A stretch of DNA of 64,000 bases from Dactylosporangium vinaceum (GCF_019904175.1 NZ_CP061913.1:10230001-10294000); one strand, 5' to 3'; positions 50,874 to 60,336 are shown, numbered from the stretch's first letter. Notes: generated by a model from the sequence alone, not told the origin. Made by a program: numbers and translations.

Positions 50874-51692
50874 ATGGTGATCGAGCGGGATGTTCAGGTA
50901 GCGGACGGCCGGACGTTGCGGGCCTTCGACAGCGAAGGCGACGGGCCGGTGGTGTTCTGGCACCACGGCACGCCGCACACCGGGGCGATTCTGGCGCCGC
51001 TGCTCGACGGTGCCGTGCAGCGGGGGCTGCGTCTGGTGACATATGCGCGGCCGGGGTACCGCGGGTCGACGCTGGTCCCGGGACGCGACGTCGCTTCGGC
51101 CGCGGGTGATGCCGCGGCGGTGGCGAGCGCGTTCGGTGTCGAGCGGTTCGCGGTCATGGGCGCGTCCGGGGGCGGGCCGCACGCGCTCGCCTGCGCGGCC
51201 CTGCTGCCGGACCGGGTGAGCGCCGCGGCGACCTTTGCCGGGCTCTCGCAGTACACCGGAGATGCTTCGTGGTTTGCCGACATGGCCGATGACCGGGCCC
51301 TCCGGGCGGCGCTCGAGGGGCGCGACGCCCGCCTGCGCCATGCGGAACGGGCGGAGTTCGATCCGGCGGTGTTCACTGACGCCGACTGGGCGACGCTCAA
51401 CGGCGCGTGGGGCGCCCTCGGCGAGGACGCCGGCCGGGCCGCCGCGGTCGGGCCCGACGGGCAGGTCGACGACGACATGGCGTTCGTGTCACCGTGGGGG
51501 TTCGATCCGGCCGACATCGCGGTGCCGGTGCTGATCATCCACGGCGACGGGGATCGGATGGTGCCTCCGGCCAACGCCGATCGGCTCATGGCCGCGCTGC
51601 CGAAGGCCACCCGGTGGGAGCGGCCCGGCGACGGGCACGTGTCGGTCATGGCGGCGTACGGCGACGCGCTGGACTGGCTCGTCGCGCACTGA
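50874..51692 (+). CDS. Alpha/beta hydrolase
   Basis: This 272-residue hydrolase has the oxyanion HHGTP motif, a nucleophile elbow GASGGGPHA, and a catalytic Asp/His pair in HGDGDRMVPP and GDGHVSV. Substrate is not predictable. The ATG at 50874 has only CGGCGG upstream; the frame is open further, so the start is moderately sure. Confidence 0.88.
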   Translation: MVIERDVQVADGRTLRAFDSEGDGPVVFWHHGTPHTGAILAPLLDGAVQRGLRLVTYARPGYRGSTLVPGRDVASAAGDAAAVASAFGVERFAVMGASGGGPHALACAALLPDRVSAAATFAGLSQYTGDASWFADMADDRALRAALEGRDARLRHAERAEFDPAVFTDADWATLNGAWGALGEDAGRAAAVGPDGQVDDDMAFVSPWGFDPADIAVPVLIIHGDGDRMVPPANADRLMAALPKATRWERPGDGHVSVMAAYGDALDWLVAH

Positions 51693-51782
51693 ACCACGCG
51701 CCGGCGGCCGGCCTCCGAGACGCGAGCTGGGCACCGTCCGGTTCGGCGGACGATGCCCAGCTGCATGGTGGGACAGTTGAGC

Positions 51783-53327
51783 TCAGTGGCCCGCTCGGCG
51801 GCGGCCGACCAGGCGGCGCAGGCCGAGGCCCGCCACGAGCAGGAGCACGCCGATGCCTACCGTCGTGCTCGTCGCGTCGCCGGTCACGGCCAGCCCGCCG
51901 CCGGGCGCCGCCGCCACGGGTGCGGTCGGCACGGCCGAACCGGCTCCGGCGTCGGACGCGCCTGACCCGTTCACCGCACGGACCTGAACCTGATACGCAG
52001 TGCCGGCCGTGACGCCGGAGACGTTGCCCGTACGCCGGCCGCCCGCGGCGGTCGTGGCGAGTGTCGTCCAGGTGGCGCCGGCGTCGAGGCTCACCTCGTA
52101 GCCCGTGATCGGTGTGGTGCCGGCGTCCACCGGCGGCTCGAACGACACGGTAAGCGTGGTCCCGGACACCGCCGCCTGCACGTCCCGCGGCGCGCTCGGC
52201 GTCGCCGGCCCGATCCGGTCGATCGTGTTGTTGTCGCTGTGCGCGGCGAACACCACGCCCGCGTCGTTGACGGCGAGCCCCTCGGACTGGCGCATCGACG
52301 AGGCCAGGGCCGGGCCGTTGTACGTGGGCAGGCCGTAGGTGCCGGTGCCGGCGATGACTGTCAGCTGGCCGGCCGGGGTGATCTTCGAGATCTGGCCGGT
52401 GTCCCAGTTGGAGACGTACACGTTGCCGACGGAGTCGGCGGCCAGCCCGTTGGCGTGGCGCAGGGTGGTCGCGGTCGCGGCGCCGTCGGTGATGGTGCCG
52501 CTGCACGAGTTGTTCCCGGCGAAAATGCTCAGCGTCCCGCCCGGGGTCACCTTGAGCACGTCGCACGAGGTGGTGTCGGCGATGTAAAGATTCCCGGCGC
52601 CGTCCGTGGCCACGTTGTTCGGGCTCATCGGCGAGGACGTCGCGGGGCCGGGGACGTTGGGTCCGGTACCGCCGGTGCCCGCCACGATGCTCAGCACGCC
52701 GCCCGGCGTCACCTTGTACACGTTCTTCGGCGTCGAGTTGACGATGTAGACGTTGCCGGCCGTGTCGGTGGTCAGGGCGTACGGGATCGGGACCGGCGTG
52801 CTCGTCGCCGGGCCGGGCACCACGGCGCCGTTCGAGCCGTTGCCCGCGAAGTAGGACAGCTGCCCGGCCTGGTCGATCTTCACGACGCGCCGGCTGGCCG
52901 GGTCGGCCAGGTACACGTTGCCCGTGCTGTCGACGGCGAGACCCTGCAGCGCTTGGAACGGCGAGCCGGTGGCGACACCCGGGACGATGGCCCCGGTGGT
53001 GCCGTCGCCGGCGACGATCGTCATGGTGCCCGCCGCGTCGATCTTGTAGGCCCGCTTGGAGCCGTAGTCGACGAAGTACAGGTTGCCCGCGCCGTCGCGG
53101 CCGATCTCGTACGGGTAGTTCAGCGGCGAGCTCAACGCCGGCCCCGCCACCGCCGAGCCTGTCGTCCCGCTGGCGTTGCCGGCGATCCGCGTGATGACGG
53201 CGACCGGCGGAGGCGCCGCGGTCGCCGACGTACTCGGGGCCATGGCGACAATCGCGCCGACGGCTGCTGCCGCCGCGCTCCACCGTCGCCTGCTCTGCGC
53301 CTTCAATGTGCCTCCAGCTGTGGCCAT
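51783..53327 (-). CDS. Surface NHL-repeat/FnIII protein with LAxTG sorting signal
   Basis: This 514-residue exported protein has a signal peptide, then six or so NHL beta-propeller blades (about 45-375) with repeated GNLYFVD, GNVYLAD, GNVYIVN, GNLYIAD and GNVYVSN. An FnIII domain follows (about 380-465), and the C-terminus reads LAVTGD, hydrophobic helix, RRLVGRRR. LAxTG is the signal used by class E sortases of high-GC actinobacteria, so it is probably wall-anchored. NHL propellers usually bind protein or glycan ligands. Confidence 0.85.
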   Translation of the reverse strand: MATAGGTLKAQSRRRWSAAAAAVGAIVAMAPSTSATAAPPPVAVITRIAGNASGTTGSAVAGPALSSPLNYPYEIGRDGAGNLYFVDYGSKRAYKIDAAGTMTIVAGDGTTGAIVPGVATGSPFQALQGLAVDSTGNVYLADPASRRVVKIDQAGQLSYFAGNGSNGAVVPGPATSTPVPIPYALTTDTAGNVYIVNSTPKNVYKVTPGGVLSIVAGTGGTGPNVPGPATSSPMSPNNVATDGAGNLYIADTTSCDVLKVTPGGTLSIFAGNNSCSGTITDGAATATTLRHANGLAADSVGNVYVSNWDTGQISKITPAGQLTVIAGTGTYGLPTYNGPALASSMRQSEGLAVNDAGVVFAAHSDNNTIDRIGPATPSAPRDVQAAVSGTTLTVSFEPPVDAGTTPITGYEVSLDAGATWTTLATTAAGGRRTGNVSGVTAGTAYQVQVRAVNGSGASDAGAGSAVPTAPVAAAPGGGLAVTGDATSTTVGIGVLLLVAGLGLRRLVGRRRAGH

Positions 53328-53365
53328 GTTCTTCGGTCCTCAGCACACCAACGGCGGTTATGGGC

Positions 53366-53382
53366 GTTAAGTGACTTTTAAC
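53366..53382. promoter_or_regulatory. AT-rich inverted repeat between NHL and cyclase genes
   Basis: GTTAAgtgacttTTAAC has perfect 5-bp ends in the 93-bp divergent region, followed by CATTTATC. The nearby AT-rich stretch resembles the chitinase upstream region (TGACTTTTA...TTTATC at 24080-24105). Confidence 0.35.
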
Positions 53383-53420
53383 CGCATTTATCTTTTTGGG
53401 TACCGCGATACGGTGCTTCG

Positions 53421-54362
53421 ATGACCGCGACGCAGGACGAGGTCCTGGGCTACTTCGACACGCTGTCGAACTGGGGCCGCTGGGGCGACGACGACCAACT
53501 CGGGACGCTCAACCACATCACCGACGAGGTTCGCTTGGCCGCGGCCCGCTCCGTCCGTCACGGCCGGAGCGTGTCGTGTGCGTGGGAGGTGGCCGGGCCG
53601 CAGGAGCTGGAGCGCTCGACGACGACCTGCCCGTGCGCCGCCGACATGCCGGGCGCCGAGCACATGCCGTCCCCGACGTTCCGCAACGACCGCCGCTGGG
53701 GCTTCTCGACCGAGCGGCTGGCCCTCACCTTCCACGGCAACACCATCACGCACCTCGACTCGCCCTGCCACATCTTCTGGGACGGCCTGACGTACAACGG
53801 CCGCCCGCACACCCTCGTCTCCCCCGAAACCGGCTCCTCCTGGGCCGCCGTGACAGCCGCCGCGAACGGCATCGTCACCCGCGGCGTCCTACTGGACATC
53901 GCCGCCGTCCACGACGTACCACGGCTCGCCCCGGCCCAGCCCGTCGTCCCCGCCGACCTGGAAGCCGCCGAGCAGCGCCAGGGCGTCCGGGTGAGGCCAG
54001 GCGACGCAGTACTCCTCCGAACCGGCCACGGCCGCACCCGCCACGAGTCCGGCCCCTCGACCGGCTTCACGCAGTCCGGCTGGCACGCCTCCTGCCTACC
54101 CTGGCTGCACGAGCGCAGCGCCGCCCTGATCGGCGCCGACACACCCCAGGACGTCCAGCCGTCCGGCTACCCCGACATCCTGATGCCGGTCCACTCCGTG
54201 GCCCTTGTCGCCATGGGCCTGTGGCTGCTCGACAACTGCGACCTCGAAGCCTGCGCCGAGACGGCAGCCGAACTGGGCCAGTGGGACTTCCAGCTCGCCG
54301 TGGCCCCGATCCGCTTCGCCGGCACCTCAGGCAGCCCGGTCAACCCGATCGCCACCTTCTGA
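53421..54362 (+). CDS. Cyclase/kynurenine-formamidase-family metal hydrolase
   Basis: This 313-residue protein of the cyclase family (PF04199) has the metal-binding HLDSPCHIFWDG region (HxDxPxH), RPGDAVLLRTGHG and late PVHSVALVAMGLWLLDN. Family members hydrolyse N-formylkynurenine, isatin or related amides. It also has the WGDDDQLGTLNHIT N-terminus common in the larger cyclase subgroup. Specific substrate unknown. Confidence 0.9.
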   Translation: MTATQDEVLGYFDTLSNWGRWGDDDQLGTLNHITDEVRLAAARSVRHGRSVSCAWEVAGPQELERSTTTCPCAADMPGAEHMPSPTFRNDRRWGFSTERLALTFHGNTITHLDSPCHIFWDGLTYNGRPHTLVSPETGSSWAAVTAAANGIVTRGVLLDIAAVHDVPRLAPAQPVVPADLEAAEQRQGVRVRPGDAVLLRTGHGRTRHESGPSTGFTQSGWHASCLPWLHERSAALIGADTPQDVQPSGYPDILMPVHSVALVAMGLWLLDNCDLEACAETAAELGQWDFQLAVAPIRFAGTSGSPVNPIATF

Positions 54363-54439
54363 CCGGCCGTCCGCCCAGTGCCTGGACCTGAGGCACGGTT
54401 CGGGCAGCTCGACCGGCATTTCGGCATCCGCATACCGAG

Positions 54440-54916
54440 TCAGTGCGGGGGCCCGGGTGAGGGTTCGGTGCCCGCTGTCGTCTGCCGGAGCTGCGTGGTG
54501 CTCCGGCGCCGCGCCCGGGATGCGCGGAGATTCATCGTGTTGCCGCAGGTTTTCATGTCGTGCCAGACCCGGGTGCTGTTGCGTGACAGATCGTAGAACG
54601 CCGCGCCACAGGACGGATTCGTGCAGACTTTCAGCCGGCCCAGTATGCCCACATGGGACGCCAATAACGCCTCGAGGCACACCAGTGAGGCGACAGCGGC
54701 GGCGCCGCCGCCACCGGGCCGGTAGGACGGTGCGCCGGCGCGGAACGAGACATCGGCTTGCAGTGGGTACGGCGTAGGGTCCCCGGCTTCGCTCGTCAGC
54801 CAGCCCCGGACGCGGCTGCGTAGCTGCCGAAGCGGGGCGAGATCGCCGCCGGTGATCGTGATCTGGGGCGGGGTCTGGTGGGTCTGCTCGGCCCACCGGA
54901 GGAACCCATGAGCACC
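54440..54916 (-). pseudogene. 5'-truncated CGNR zinc-finger regulator
   Basis: The frame encodes the C-terminal half of an ABATE/CGNR transcriptional regulator: helical LRQLRSRVRGWL, EALLASHVGILGRLKVCTNPSC, FYDLSRNSTRVWHDMKTCGN. The usual third zinc ligand Cys is His (VWHD), and CGNR reads CGNT. The N-terminal ABATE part and a start codon are missing; the frame simply continues antisense through the SDR gene. It is probably a decaying regulator that once controlled the divergent SDR. Confidence 0.6.
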
Positions 54917-55669
54917 CCACTGACCGGCACTACCGCTCTTGTCACCGGAGCAAGCGGCGGTATCGGTGCCGCCACCGCGCTGTCGCTGGCCGCTCAAGGC
55001 GCCAACGTGGCCCTGGTGGCCCGGCGCAAGGACCGCCTCGACGAACTCGTCGGGCGCATCCACAGCAGCGGTGGCGTCGCGCTGGCGATCGAAGCCGACA
55101 TCACCGACCGGCTGCAGGCCACTGCCGCGGTCGACCAGACCGTCGCCGCCTTCAACAGCCTGGGGATCCTGGTCAACAACGCCGGCATCATGCTGCTCGG
55201 CCCGGCCGACAGTGCCCCGGTGGAGGAATGGGACCGCATGATCGCGGTCAATGTGCAGGGCCTGCTCTACACCACGCACGCCGCACTGCCGCACCTGCTG
55301 TCCGCCGCCGAGGGCCCCCGGGGCACCGCCGACATCGTCAACATCAGCTCCCTGGCCGGCCGCGTCCCGATCGCCGGATCCGCGGTCTACAGCCTGACCA
55401 AGCACGGCGTCGGAGCGTTCAGCGAAGCTCTACGGCAGGAAGTCACGGGCCGCCACGTCCGCGTCGCGCTCATCGAGCCCGGCCCGGTCGCCACCGAACT
55501 GTTCACACATATCCGCCCCGAAATCCTGGAGGCCGGCAAGGAAGCGTTCGCGAACGCCACCCTGCTGCAGGCCGAAGACATCGCCGACACCATCACCCAC
55601 GTCGTCACCCGACCGGCACGCGTCGTCATGAGCGAGGTACTGATCCGCCCCGACGGCAGCCAGTGGTAG
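54908..55669 (+). CDS. Short-chain dehydrogenase/reductase
   Basis: This 253-residue classical SDR has TALVTGASGGIGAATA (TGxxxGxG), LVNNAGIM, the catalytic Ser in VNISSLAGR and YSLTKHG (YxxxK), and IEPGPVATEL. It is an NADP-type oxidoreductase judging from the ARRKDR region after the second strand. The ATG at 54908 follows GGAGGAAC. Confidence 0.93.
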   Translation: MSTPLTGTTALVTGASGGIGAATALSLAAQGANVALVARRKDRLDELVGRIHSSGGVALAIEADITDRLQATAAVDQTVAAFNSLGILVNNAGIMLLGPADSAPVEEWDRMIAVNVQGLLYTTHAALPHLLSAAEGPRGTADIVNISSLAGRVPIAGSAVYSLTKHGVGAFSEALRQEVTGRHVRVALIEPGPVATELFTHIRPEILEAGKEAFANATLLQAEDIADTITHVVTRPARVVMSEVLIRPDGSQW

Positions 55670-55715
55670 ACGTCGGGTAGGACTACTCAGCCCCGGGCGC
55701 CCCACCCCCGGCGAT

Positions 55716-55843
55716 TATGCGCGGCCGGCATTCCGCAGGACTGGACCGTCGACCAGGACGCGCCGCAGACGGTCACCATGCATCGCCCCGACGCCGGCGA
55801 GTACCAACTCCCCGCAACGATGCCGCCACCTGGACGACCAGCC
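55716..55843 (+). pseudogene. Relic of the 3' end of an Uma2 gene
   Basis: This piece matches 61757-61914 of the intact Uma2 gene almost base for base (GGCATTCCGC, TGGACCGTCGACCAGGACGC, GCAACGATGCCG). It has an internal deletion of about 30 bp before CACCTGGACGAC, and the TAG stop has become CAG. No 5' part is left nearby. Confidence 0.85.
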
Positions 55844-56012
55844 TGGAGCTCTCGCCCAGGCCAAACGCACCGTTACGGGCGTCGACCGTGAACCCTGACG
55901 GCGCGTTCGTGCGACGGCCGAGCCGCAACCAAACCGAAGCGGTGGAATACGCCGCCGCGCGACCCCTGCGTGATCGCCGGTACCCGCCCCGCGGGGACCG
56001 GCGAAGCTTCGG

Positions 56013-56690
56013 TCATGGGATGTTGATGACGTCTTCACAGCCGGTGCCGGTGAGCACGGGGTCAATGCCGAACGGTCCTTCATAGCCGCCGTCCGCGTAG
56101 TCGCCAGCGTTGCCGGTCACCGTGTGGATGTTGACGTGATTGTCGGCGCCGTCGCCGCACCAAATCGTGTCGGCACCGCCGTTGCCGCTGAGGATGTCCG
56201 CGCCGAGTTGGCCGTGGATGTCGTCGTCGCCGTCAAAGCCAAGGATGAGGTCGTCGCCTTTGCCGCCGTAGATGACGTCGCCGTTCGGGCTGCCGCTGAT
56301 GCTGTCGTTACCATCGCCGCCGTCGATGGAGACATAGTCCTGGAAGTCGACGGTGCCGTTGGCGGAGATTTCGTCGTCGCCGGCTTCACCGCAGATGACG
56401 TCCTTCCCGCCGTTGCCGCGGATGGTGTCGGGGCCGGGCGAGCCGATGATGACGTCATCGCCGCTGGTGCCGTTGACCTCGTAGCCGTCGGCGGGGTCGG
56501 AGCCGTTGGGGACGCCGGCGGCGCTGGCGTAGATGACCGTGAGCGGATTGATGGGGTGCCCGAAGCAGTCGACAATGGCTTGCGGAGTCGGGGTCGACCA
56601 CGCCGCGGGCGGGCCGGAAACGACGACCATGGTCACCGCGAGAAGAGGCGGCGCTAGGCGTAGGACAATTCGTCGAAGACCGGGGAACAT
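56013..56690 (-). CDS. Secreted RTX/hemolysin-type calcium-binding protein
   Basis: This 225-residue exported protein has a signal peptide (LAPPLLAVTMVVVSGPPAAW) and an array of Ca-binding nonapeptides (GTSGDDVII, GGKGDDLIL, GGDGNDSIS, GNGGADTIWCGDGADN) forming a parallel beta-roll. Four Cys residues may form disulfides. There is no toxin or enzyme domain and no type I secretion signal; a Sec signal replaces it, as usual in actinomycetes. It is a likely extracellular binding protein. Confidence 0.88.
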   Translation of the reverse strand: MFPGLRRIVLRLAPPLLAVTMVVVSGPPAAWSTPTPQAIVDCFGHPINPLTVIYASAAGVPNGSDPADGYEVNGTSGDDVIIGSPGPDTIRGNGGKDVICGEAGDDEISANGTVDFQDYVSIDGGDGNDSISGSPNGDVIYGGKGDDLILGFDGDDDIHGQLGADILSGNGGADTIWCGDGADNHVNIHTVTGNAGDYADGGYEGPFGIDPVLTGTGCEDVINIP

Positions 56691-56779
56691 GTCGAGCTCC
56701 TCTCAGCTGCGTCACCCTATGAGAGCGCGACCCTGAGCAACGCTCCAGGTACTTCGACGCTTACAGACCTGTGGCACTC

Positions 56780-57943
56780 CTACTCGGATGGACTTGCGCT
56801 GCCGCGGTAGGCGAGCCAGCCCGACATGGCCCGCACGCCGTGGGCGATGGCGCGCTCGTCCGGGTCGAAGCCGCCGAAGTGCGGGTAGCTCGTCTCGATC
56901 GACGCGCCTGGGCGGCGTACCCCCAGGAAGCTGTATGTCCCGGGGATCTGCCGGAGGAACACGGCGAAGTCGTCGCCGTTGAACGGGACCGAGGCGTGCA
57001 GCCGCATGACGGTCCGGGGCAGCTGCCGGCCCTCGGCGCGGGCGAGGCGCTCGTTGTTGACGACCGCGGGGAACGGCTCGCCGGCGTAGGTGACCGGGGC
57101 CGGGCCGGCGAGCCGCTGGAGCTCCTGCCGGACGGCGGTGTAGCGGCTCTCGGGCCAGCAGCGGTACGAGACCCGCACCTCGCTGCCGGCGGTCGATGCG
57201 TTCATGTACACGAACTCGGCGAGCGGGCCGTCCTGCGTCTGCAGGTCGGTGACGAGCTGTTCGATCTGCGCCGGGCTGCGCAGCGGGGCGACGGTGCCGA
57301 GCGCGTTGACGGCGGCGGCCAGCGACTGGGCGGCGTCGGGGTCGGCCGCCGTGATCGTGGCGTGGTCCTGGCCGGGCAGTCCGTAGCCGGGCATGACGGC
57401 ACAGGTACCGACCGGCAGCGCCATGCAGTGCAGCGCGTGGATCTCGGCCGGGCGGGTGCGGTCCAGGACGTGGTCGGCAAGCATTGACGTGGCCCCGGTC
57501 AACGCCTCCTCACCCGGCTGGAACACGAACACGAACGTGCCCTCGAGGGCCCGGCGGCGCCGCGACAGCGCCTCGGCCACGCCGATGCCCACGGTGGTGT
57601 GGATGTCGTGTCCGCAGACGTGAGCCGGGTCGGGTCCGCCATTGATCTGACCCTGCGGCGGTACCGCATCCATGTCCGCCCGATAGGCGACGGTCCGGCC
57701 CCGGCGAGCCCCGTGCAGCACGCCGACGACACCGTGCCCACCGACGCCGGTCGTCACGTCAAGCCCCGCGGCCCGCAGGCGCTGCGCAACGACGCCCGAG
57801 GTGTACACCTCCTGCCCAGCCAGTTCCGGATGGGCGTGCAAGTCCCGGCGCAGCGCGATGAGATCCCCGGTATCGCGGCTGTTACCGATGCCCACGAACG
57901 GGATGAGCGAGGCGCCGAGCACGGCGCGACGGGTGATCGACAT
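56780..57943 (-). CDS. M20-family amidohydrolase (exported or peripheral)
   Basis: This 387-residue metallohydrolase resembles IAA-amino-acid/hippurate hydrolases: DLIALRRDLHAHPELAGQE, AYRADMDAVPP, HVCGHDIHTTVGIG, FQPGEEALTGA and a late PHFGGFDPDERA. It should hydrolyse N-acyl amino acids. The start at 57943 (MSITRRAVLGASLIPFVGIG) gives an RR-containing hydrophobic N-terminus like a Tat signal, so export is possible. About 300 bp upstream of it holds no clear gene. Confidence 0.88.
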   Translation of the reverse strand: MSITRRAVLGASLIPFVGIGNSRDTGDLIALRRDLHAHPELAGQEVYTSGVVAQRLRAAGLDVTTGVGGHGVVGVLHGARRGRTVAYRADMDAVPPQGQINGGPDPAHVCGHDIHTTVGIGVAEALSRRRRALEGTFVFVFQPGEEALTGATSMLADHVLDRTRPAEIHALHCMALPVGTCAVMPGYGLPGQDHATITAADPDAAQSLAAAVNALGTVAPLRSPAQIEQLVTDLQTQDGPLAEFVYMNASTAGSEVRVSYRCWPESRYTAVRQELQRLAGPAPVTYAGEPFPAVVNNERLARAEGRQLPRTVMRLHASVPFNGDDFAVFLRQIPGTYSFLGVRRPGASIETSYPHFGGFDPDERAIAHGVRAMSGWLAYRGSASPSE

Positions 57944-58244
57944 GCGCCTCAGCGTGCCCCACGGCTGCCGGAAGCACAGACCGGCCAACCCCCGAACCCT
58001 CGGCAGGGTTGTCCCCACCACCGACTGGCATGATCCGATGATGACCCGCGGAGCTCGGCTGCCGCGACCGACCTGTGCGGCCAGCCGGTCATCGCCGTGC
58101 ACGTCAAGGGCCATCACGAGCTCGCCGTGAAGGTCGGCCAGGTTGCGCGCAGCGGCGATGCCGGAACGTCTCAGCCATCCGGATCTGCCGCCGATCGCTC
58201 ACCAAACTCGGCGTGGCCTTGCGAGCTGAGTCCCGCACGAAGGC

Positions 58245-59960
58245 CTACGAGGAGCGCTCCGCGCTGCAGACATGCCAGCCGCTGGCCTGGACGAGGTCGA
58301 ACCTCCAATGTTCGATCGCCGTCTGAAGTTGGCCTCTGGTCGTGGTGCTGAGCGTCAGATCGCTCGTGACCTCGGCATTGGTACCGTCGACTGTCGCGTT
58401 CAGGTTGGCGGTGTCGACAGTGATGGTGACACCGAACTGAGCCTCCCGTTGTTCGAGGGTGTTGACAAGGTCGTCGACGGCGGACAACTGCGGGGCGGTG
58501 CACTGCAGGCGTTGGGCCAACTGCGCGTTGTGCGTCTTGAACCGCGCGTCTATGTACTGCGTCAAGATTGCGGCCGGGCTGCCGGATGTGGAGTTGTCGC
58601 TACCGCCCGTCTTCGACTGCCACGGCCGCCAGATCGCACCGACAACGATGACCACCAAGAGTAGGGCCGCCACACCGGCGAGCAGCGCAACAGATTTGTT
58701 GCGGCTCTTACCTGATGGTGCCACCGGCAGGTTGCTGGCAGCTGTGCGCCCATCCATCGGTGGTACTGGTGCCGGTCCTTGCCCCGACACCGGTCCCTGT
58801 GCAGGAGCCGAGCCTGGAGCTGGTACCGCTGGGGCGGTGGTGGGTCCGCGGTGAGGAGGTGGCGCACCGGCCGGCGGGGCCGAGGGCCGGTGCGGCATTC
58901 GGGTGACGGCAGGGCGGTGCAGAGCGCCCTCGGCCACCACAAGTTCAGGCTGGTCGATGACCGTCGGCGCGATCCTCAGCGTGCGATGCAGCAAAGTGGA
59001 CGCCAACGGCACCCGCGACGAGCCGCCGACGAGCAGCACCGCACCGATGCTCTCCGGCGAAACGGCTGCGGTGCGCAACACCTGCAGGGTGAGCGCCGCC
59101 GTCCGTTCGAGGTACGGCCGGGCCGCCTCCTCAAACTCGTGCCTCGTCAGGTGCAGCCGCTTGTCGACCAGCGGCAGCTGCAGATCGCCGGTAGCGTGCC
59201 GCGACAGCTGCTCCTTGACCGCACGGGCGCCCAGCCACAGCGTCTGCCGGGCCTGCTGGTCGGCCGGCGTCTGCGGCCAGTTGAGACGCTGCCACGCATC
59301 CGCCGCGCCGGACGTCAACTGCTGGGCGTGAGCGACAACCGCCGCGTCCAGATCCAAGCCACCGACATCGGGCAGCCCATCGCTGGCCGCCACCTCGAAG
59401 CCACCGGCACCCTGCCGCATGACGGTGACGTCGAACGTGCCCGCGCCCAAGTCATAGACCACCAGCGACCGACCCGGCGCGGTGCCACCTTGCAAGACAC
59501 TCGCAAAGTACTGTGCCGCCGCGACCGGTTCGGCCACGAACGACACCGGCCCGAGCCTGGCCCGCGCGGCCGCATCGGCGAGCACCGCGAGCCTGGTTTG
59601 CGCCCATGCCGCCGGATGCGTAAGCACCACCGCAGCCGCGGGCCGCCCTGCCACCCGCACACACTCGACCGCGACCCGCTCGAAAACGGCCGCAATCACC
59701 TCCGGCACTGCGTACTCGCGCTCCCCGAGCCAGATCACCCCGTCGTCGATGCGCCGCTTTGGATTCGCCTCGAACGCCCCCGGCGCACCAACCGCCGCCC
59801 GCTGCGCGTCCCCGCCGACCAGCAGCCCTTCATCCTGCGCCAGAACCGCCGACGGCAGCAGCGGCGACGCATCGAACAACAGCGGCCGGATCCGCCCGTC
59901 GGGCGTACCGAGCATGGCGACGGTTGTGGAGGTGCCGAAGTCGATACTCAGCCGGTACAC
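58245..59960 (-). CDS. Hsp70-like ATPase with transmembrane helix and exported C-terminal domain
   Basis: This 571-residue paralogue of the protein at 17683-20007 has an Hsp70 ATPase domain (about 1-355; LSIDFGTSTTVAML, FVAEPVAAAQYF, VYDLGAGTFDVTVM, AVLLVGGSSRVPLA), a Pro/Ala-rich linker, one transmembrane helix (VALLAGVAALLLVVIVVGAIW) and a roughly 110-residue exported domain. This replaces the PASTA domain with an NTF2/DUF4878-like sequence (AAILTQYIDARFKTHNAQLA, ATVDGTNAEVTSDLTL). Its substrate-binding domain is also lacking. An ATP-driven or ATP-sensing transmembrane role is inferred. Confidence 0.88.
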   Translation of the reverse strand: MYRLSIDFGTSTTVAMLGTPDGRIRPLLFDASPLLPSAVLAQDEGLLVGGDAQRAAVGAPGAFEANPKRRIDDGVIWLGEREYAVPEVIAAVFERVAVECVRVAGRPAAAVVLTHPAAWAQTRLAVLADAAARARLGPVSFVAEPVAAAQYFASVLQGGTAPGRSLVVYDLGAGTFDVTVMRQGAGGFEVAASDGLPDVGGLDLDAAVVAHAQQLTSGAADAWQRLNWPQTPADQQARQTLWLGARAVKEQLSRHATGDLQLPLVDKRLHLTRHEFEEAARPYLERTAALTLQVLRTAAVSPESIGAVLLVGGSSRVPLASTLLHRTLRIAPTVIDQPELVVAEGALHRPAVTRMPHRPSAPPAGAPPPHRGPTTAPAVPAPGSAPAQGPVSGQGPAPVPPMDGRTAASNLPVAPSGKSRNKSVALLAGVAALLLVVIVVGAIWRPWQSKTGGSDNSTSGSPAAILTQYIDARFKTHNAQLAQRLQCTAPQLSAVDDLVNTLEQREAQFGVTITVDTANLNATVDGTNAEVTSDLTLSTTTRGQLQTAIEHWRFDLVQASGWHVCSAERSS

Positions 59961-60057
59961 CCGTTCACCTTAAAGGGGCGTCTGGTACGTCGAAATCAGC
60001 CGAACCTGTGACCCCCGCGTCCGATATCCACCGACGGCTGGCCTGCTCAATGCGCAA

Positions 60058-60336
60058 TTGCGCCCGCAACTGGCGAGGTCCCGGCTGACCGCCCGCCCAG
60101 ACGGCTCGCAGTACGAAATCAATCGCGGGCCGCCCCCGGAGGCAGCGAGCGATCTGCTCAGCCACGCCCGCGCGCTCGGGCGGCACCGCATACCAAAGGT
60201 CCATTTCGGCCCTGTGCTTTCGCTGAACACGCTGGTGAACAGCAAGGAAGAACGCGCAAGACTGCAAGCTCTCAACGAAGAAGCGGTCGCCGGCGAAATG
60301 GAAGCAGACCCGGGCGCCGCCGCGAGCCCACACTGA
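60058..60336 (+). CDS. Hypothetical protein, possibly a fragment
   Basis: This 92-residue frame has GC-rich third codon positions and a protein-like C-terminal half (GRHRIPKVHFGPVLSLNTLV, then a charged helix KEERARLQALNEEAV). The start (TTG) is weak and no ribosome binding site is visible. A longer ancestral gene truncated at its 5' end is likely. No family recognised. An open frame also exists on the other strand (59965-60507) but is less protein-like. Confidence 0.35.
   Translation: MRPQLARSRLTARPDGSQYEINRGPPPEAASDLLSHARALGRHRIPKVHFGPVLSLNTLVNSKEERARLQALNEEAVAGEMEADPGAAASPH

Noticed and set aside
54440..55405. Full-length 321-residue CGNR protein
   Set aside because: The upstream 160 residues are antisense to a complete SDR gene with a strong ribosome binding site, so only the C-terminal part is credible.
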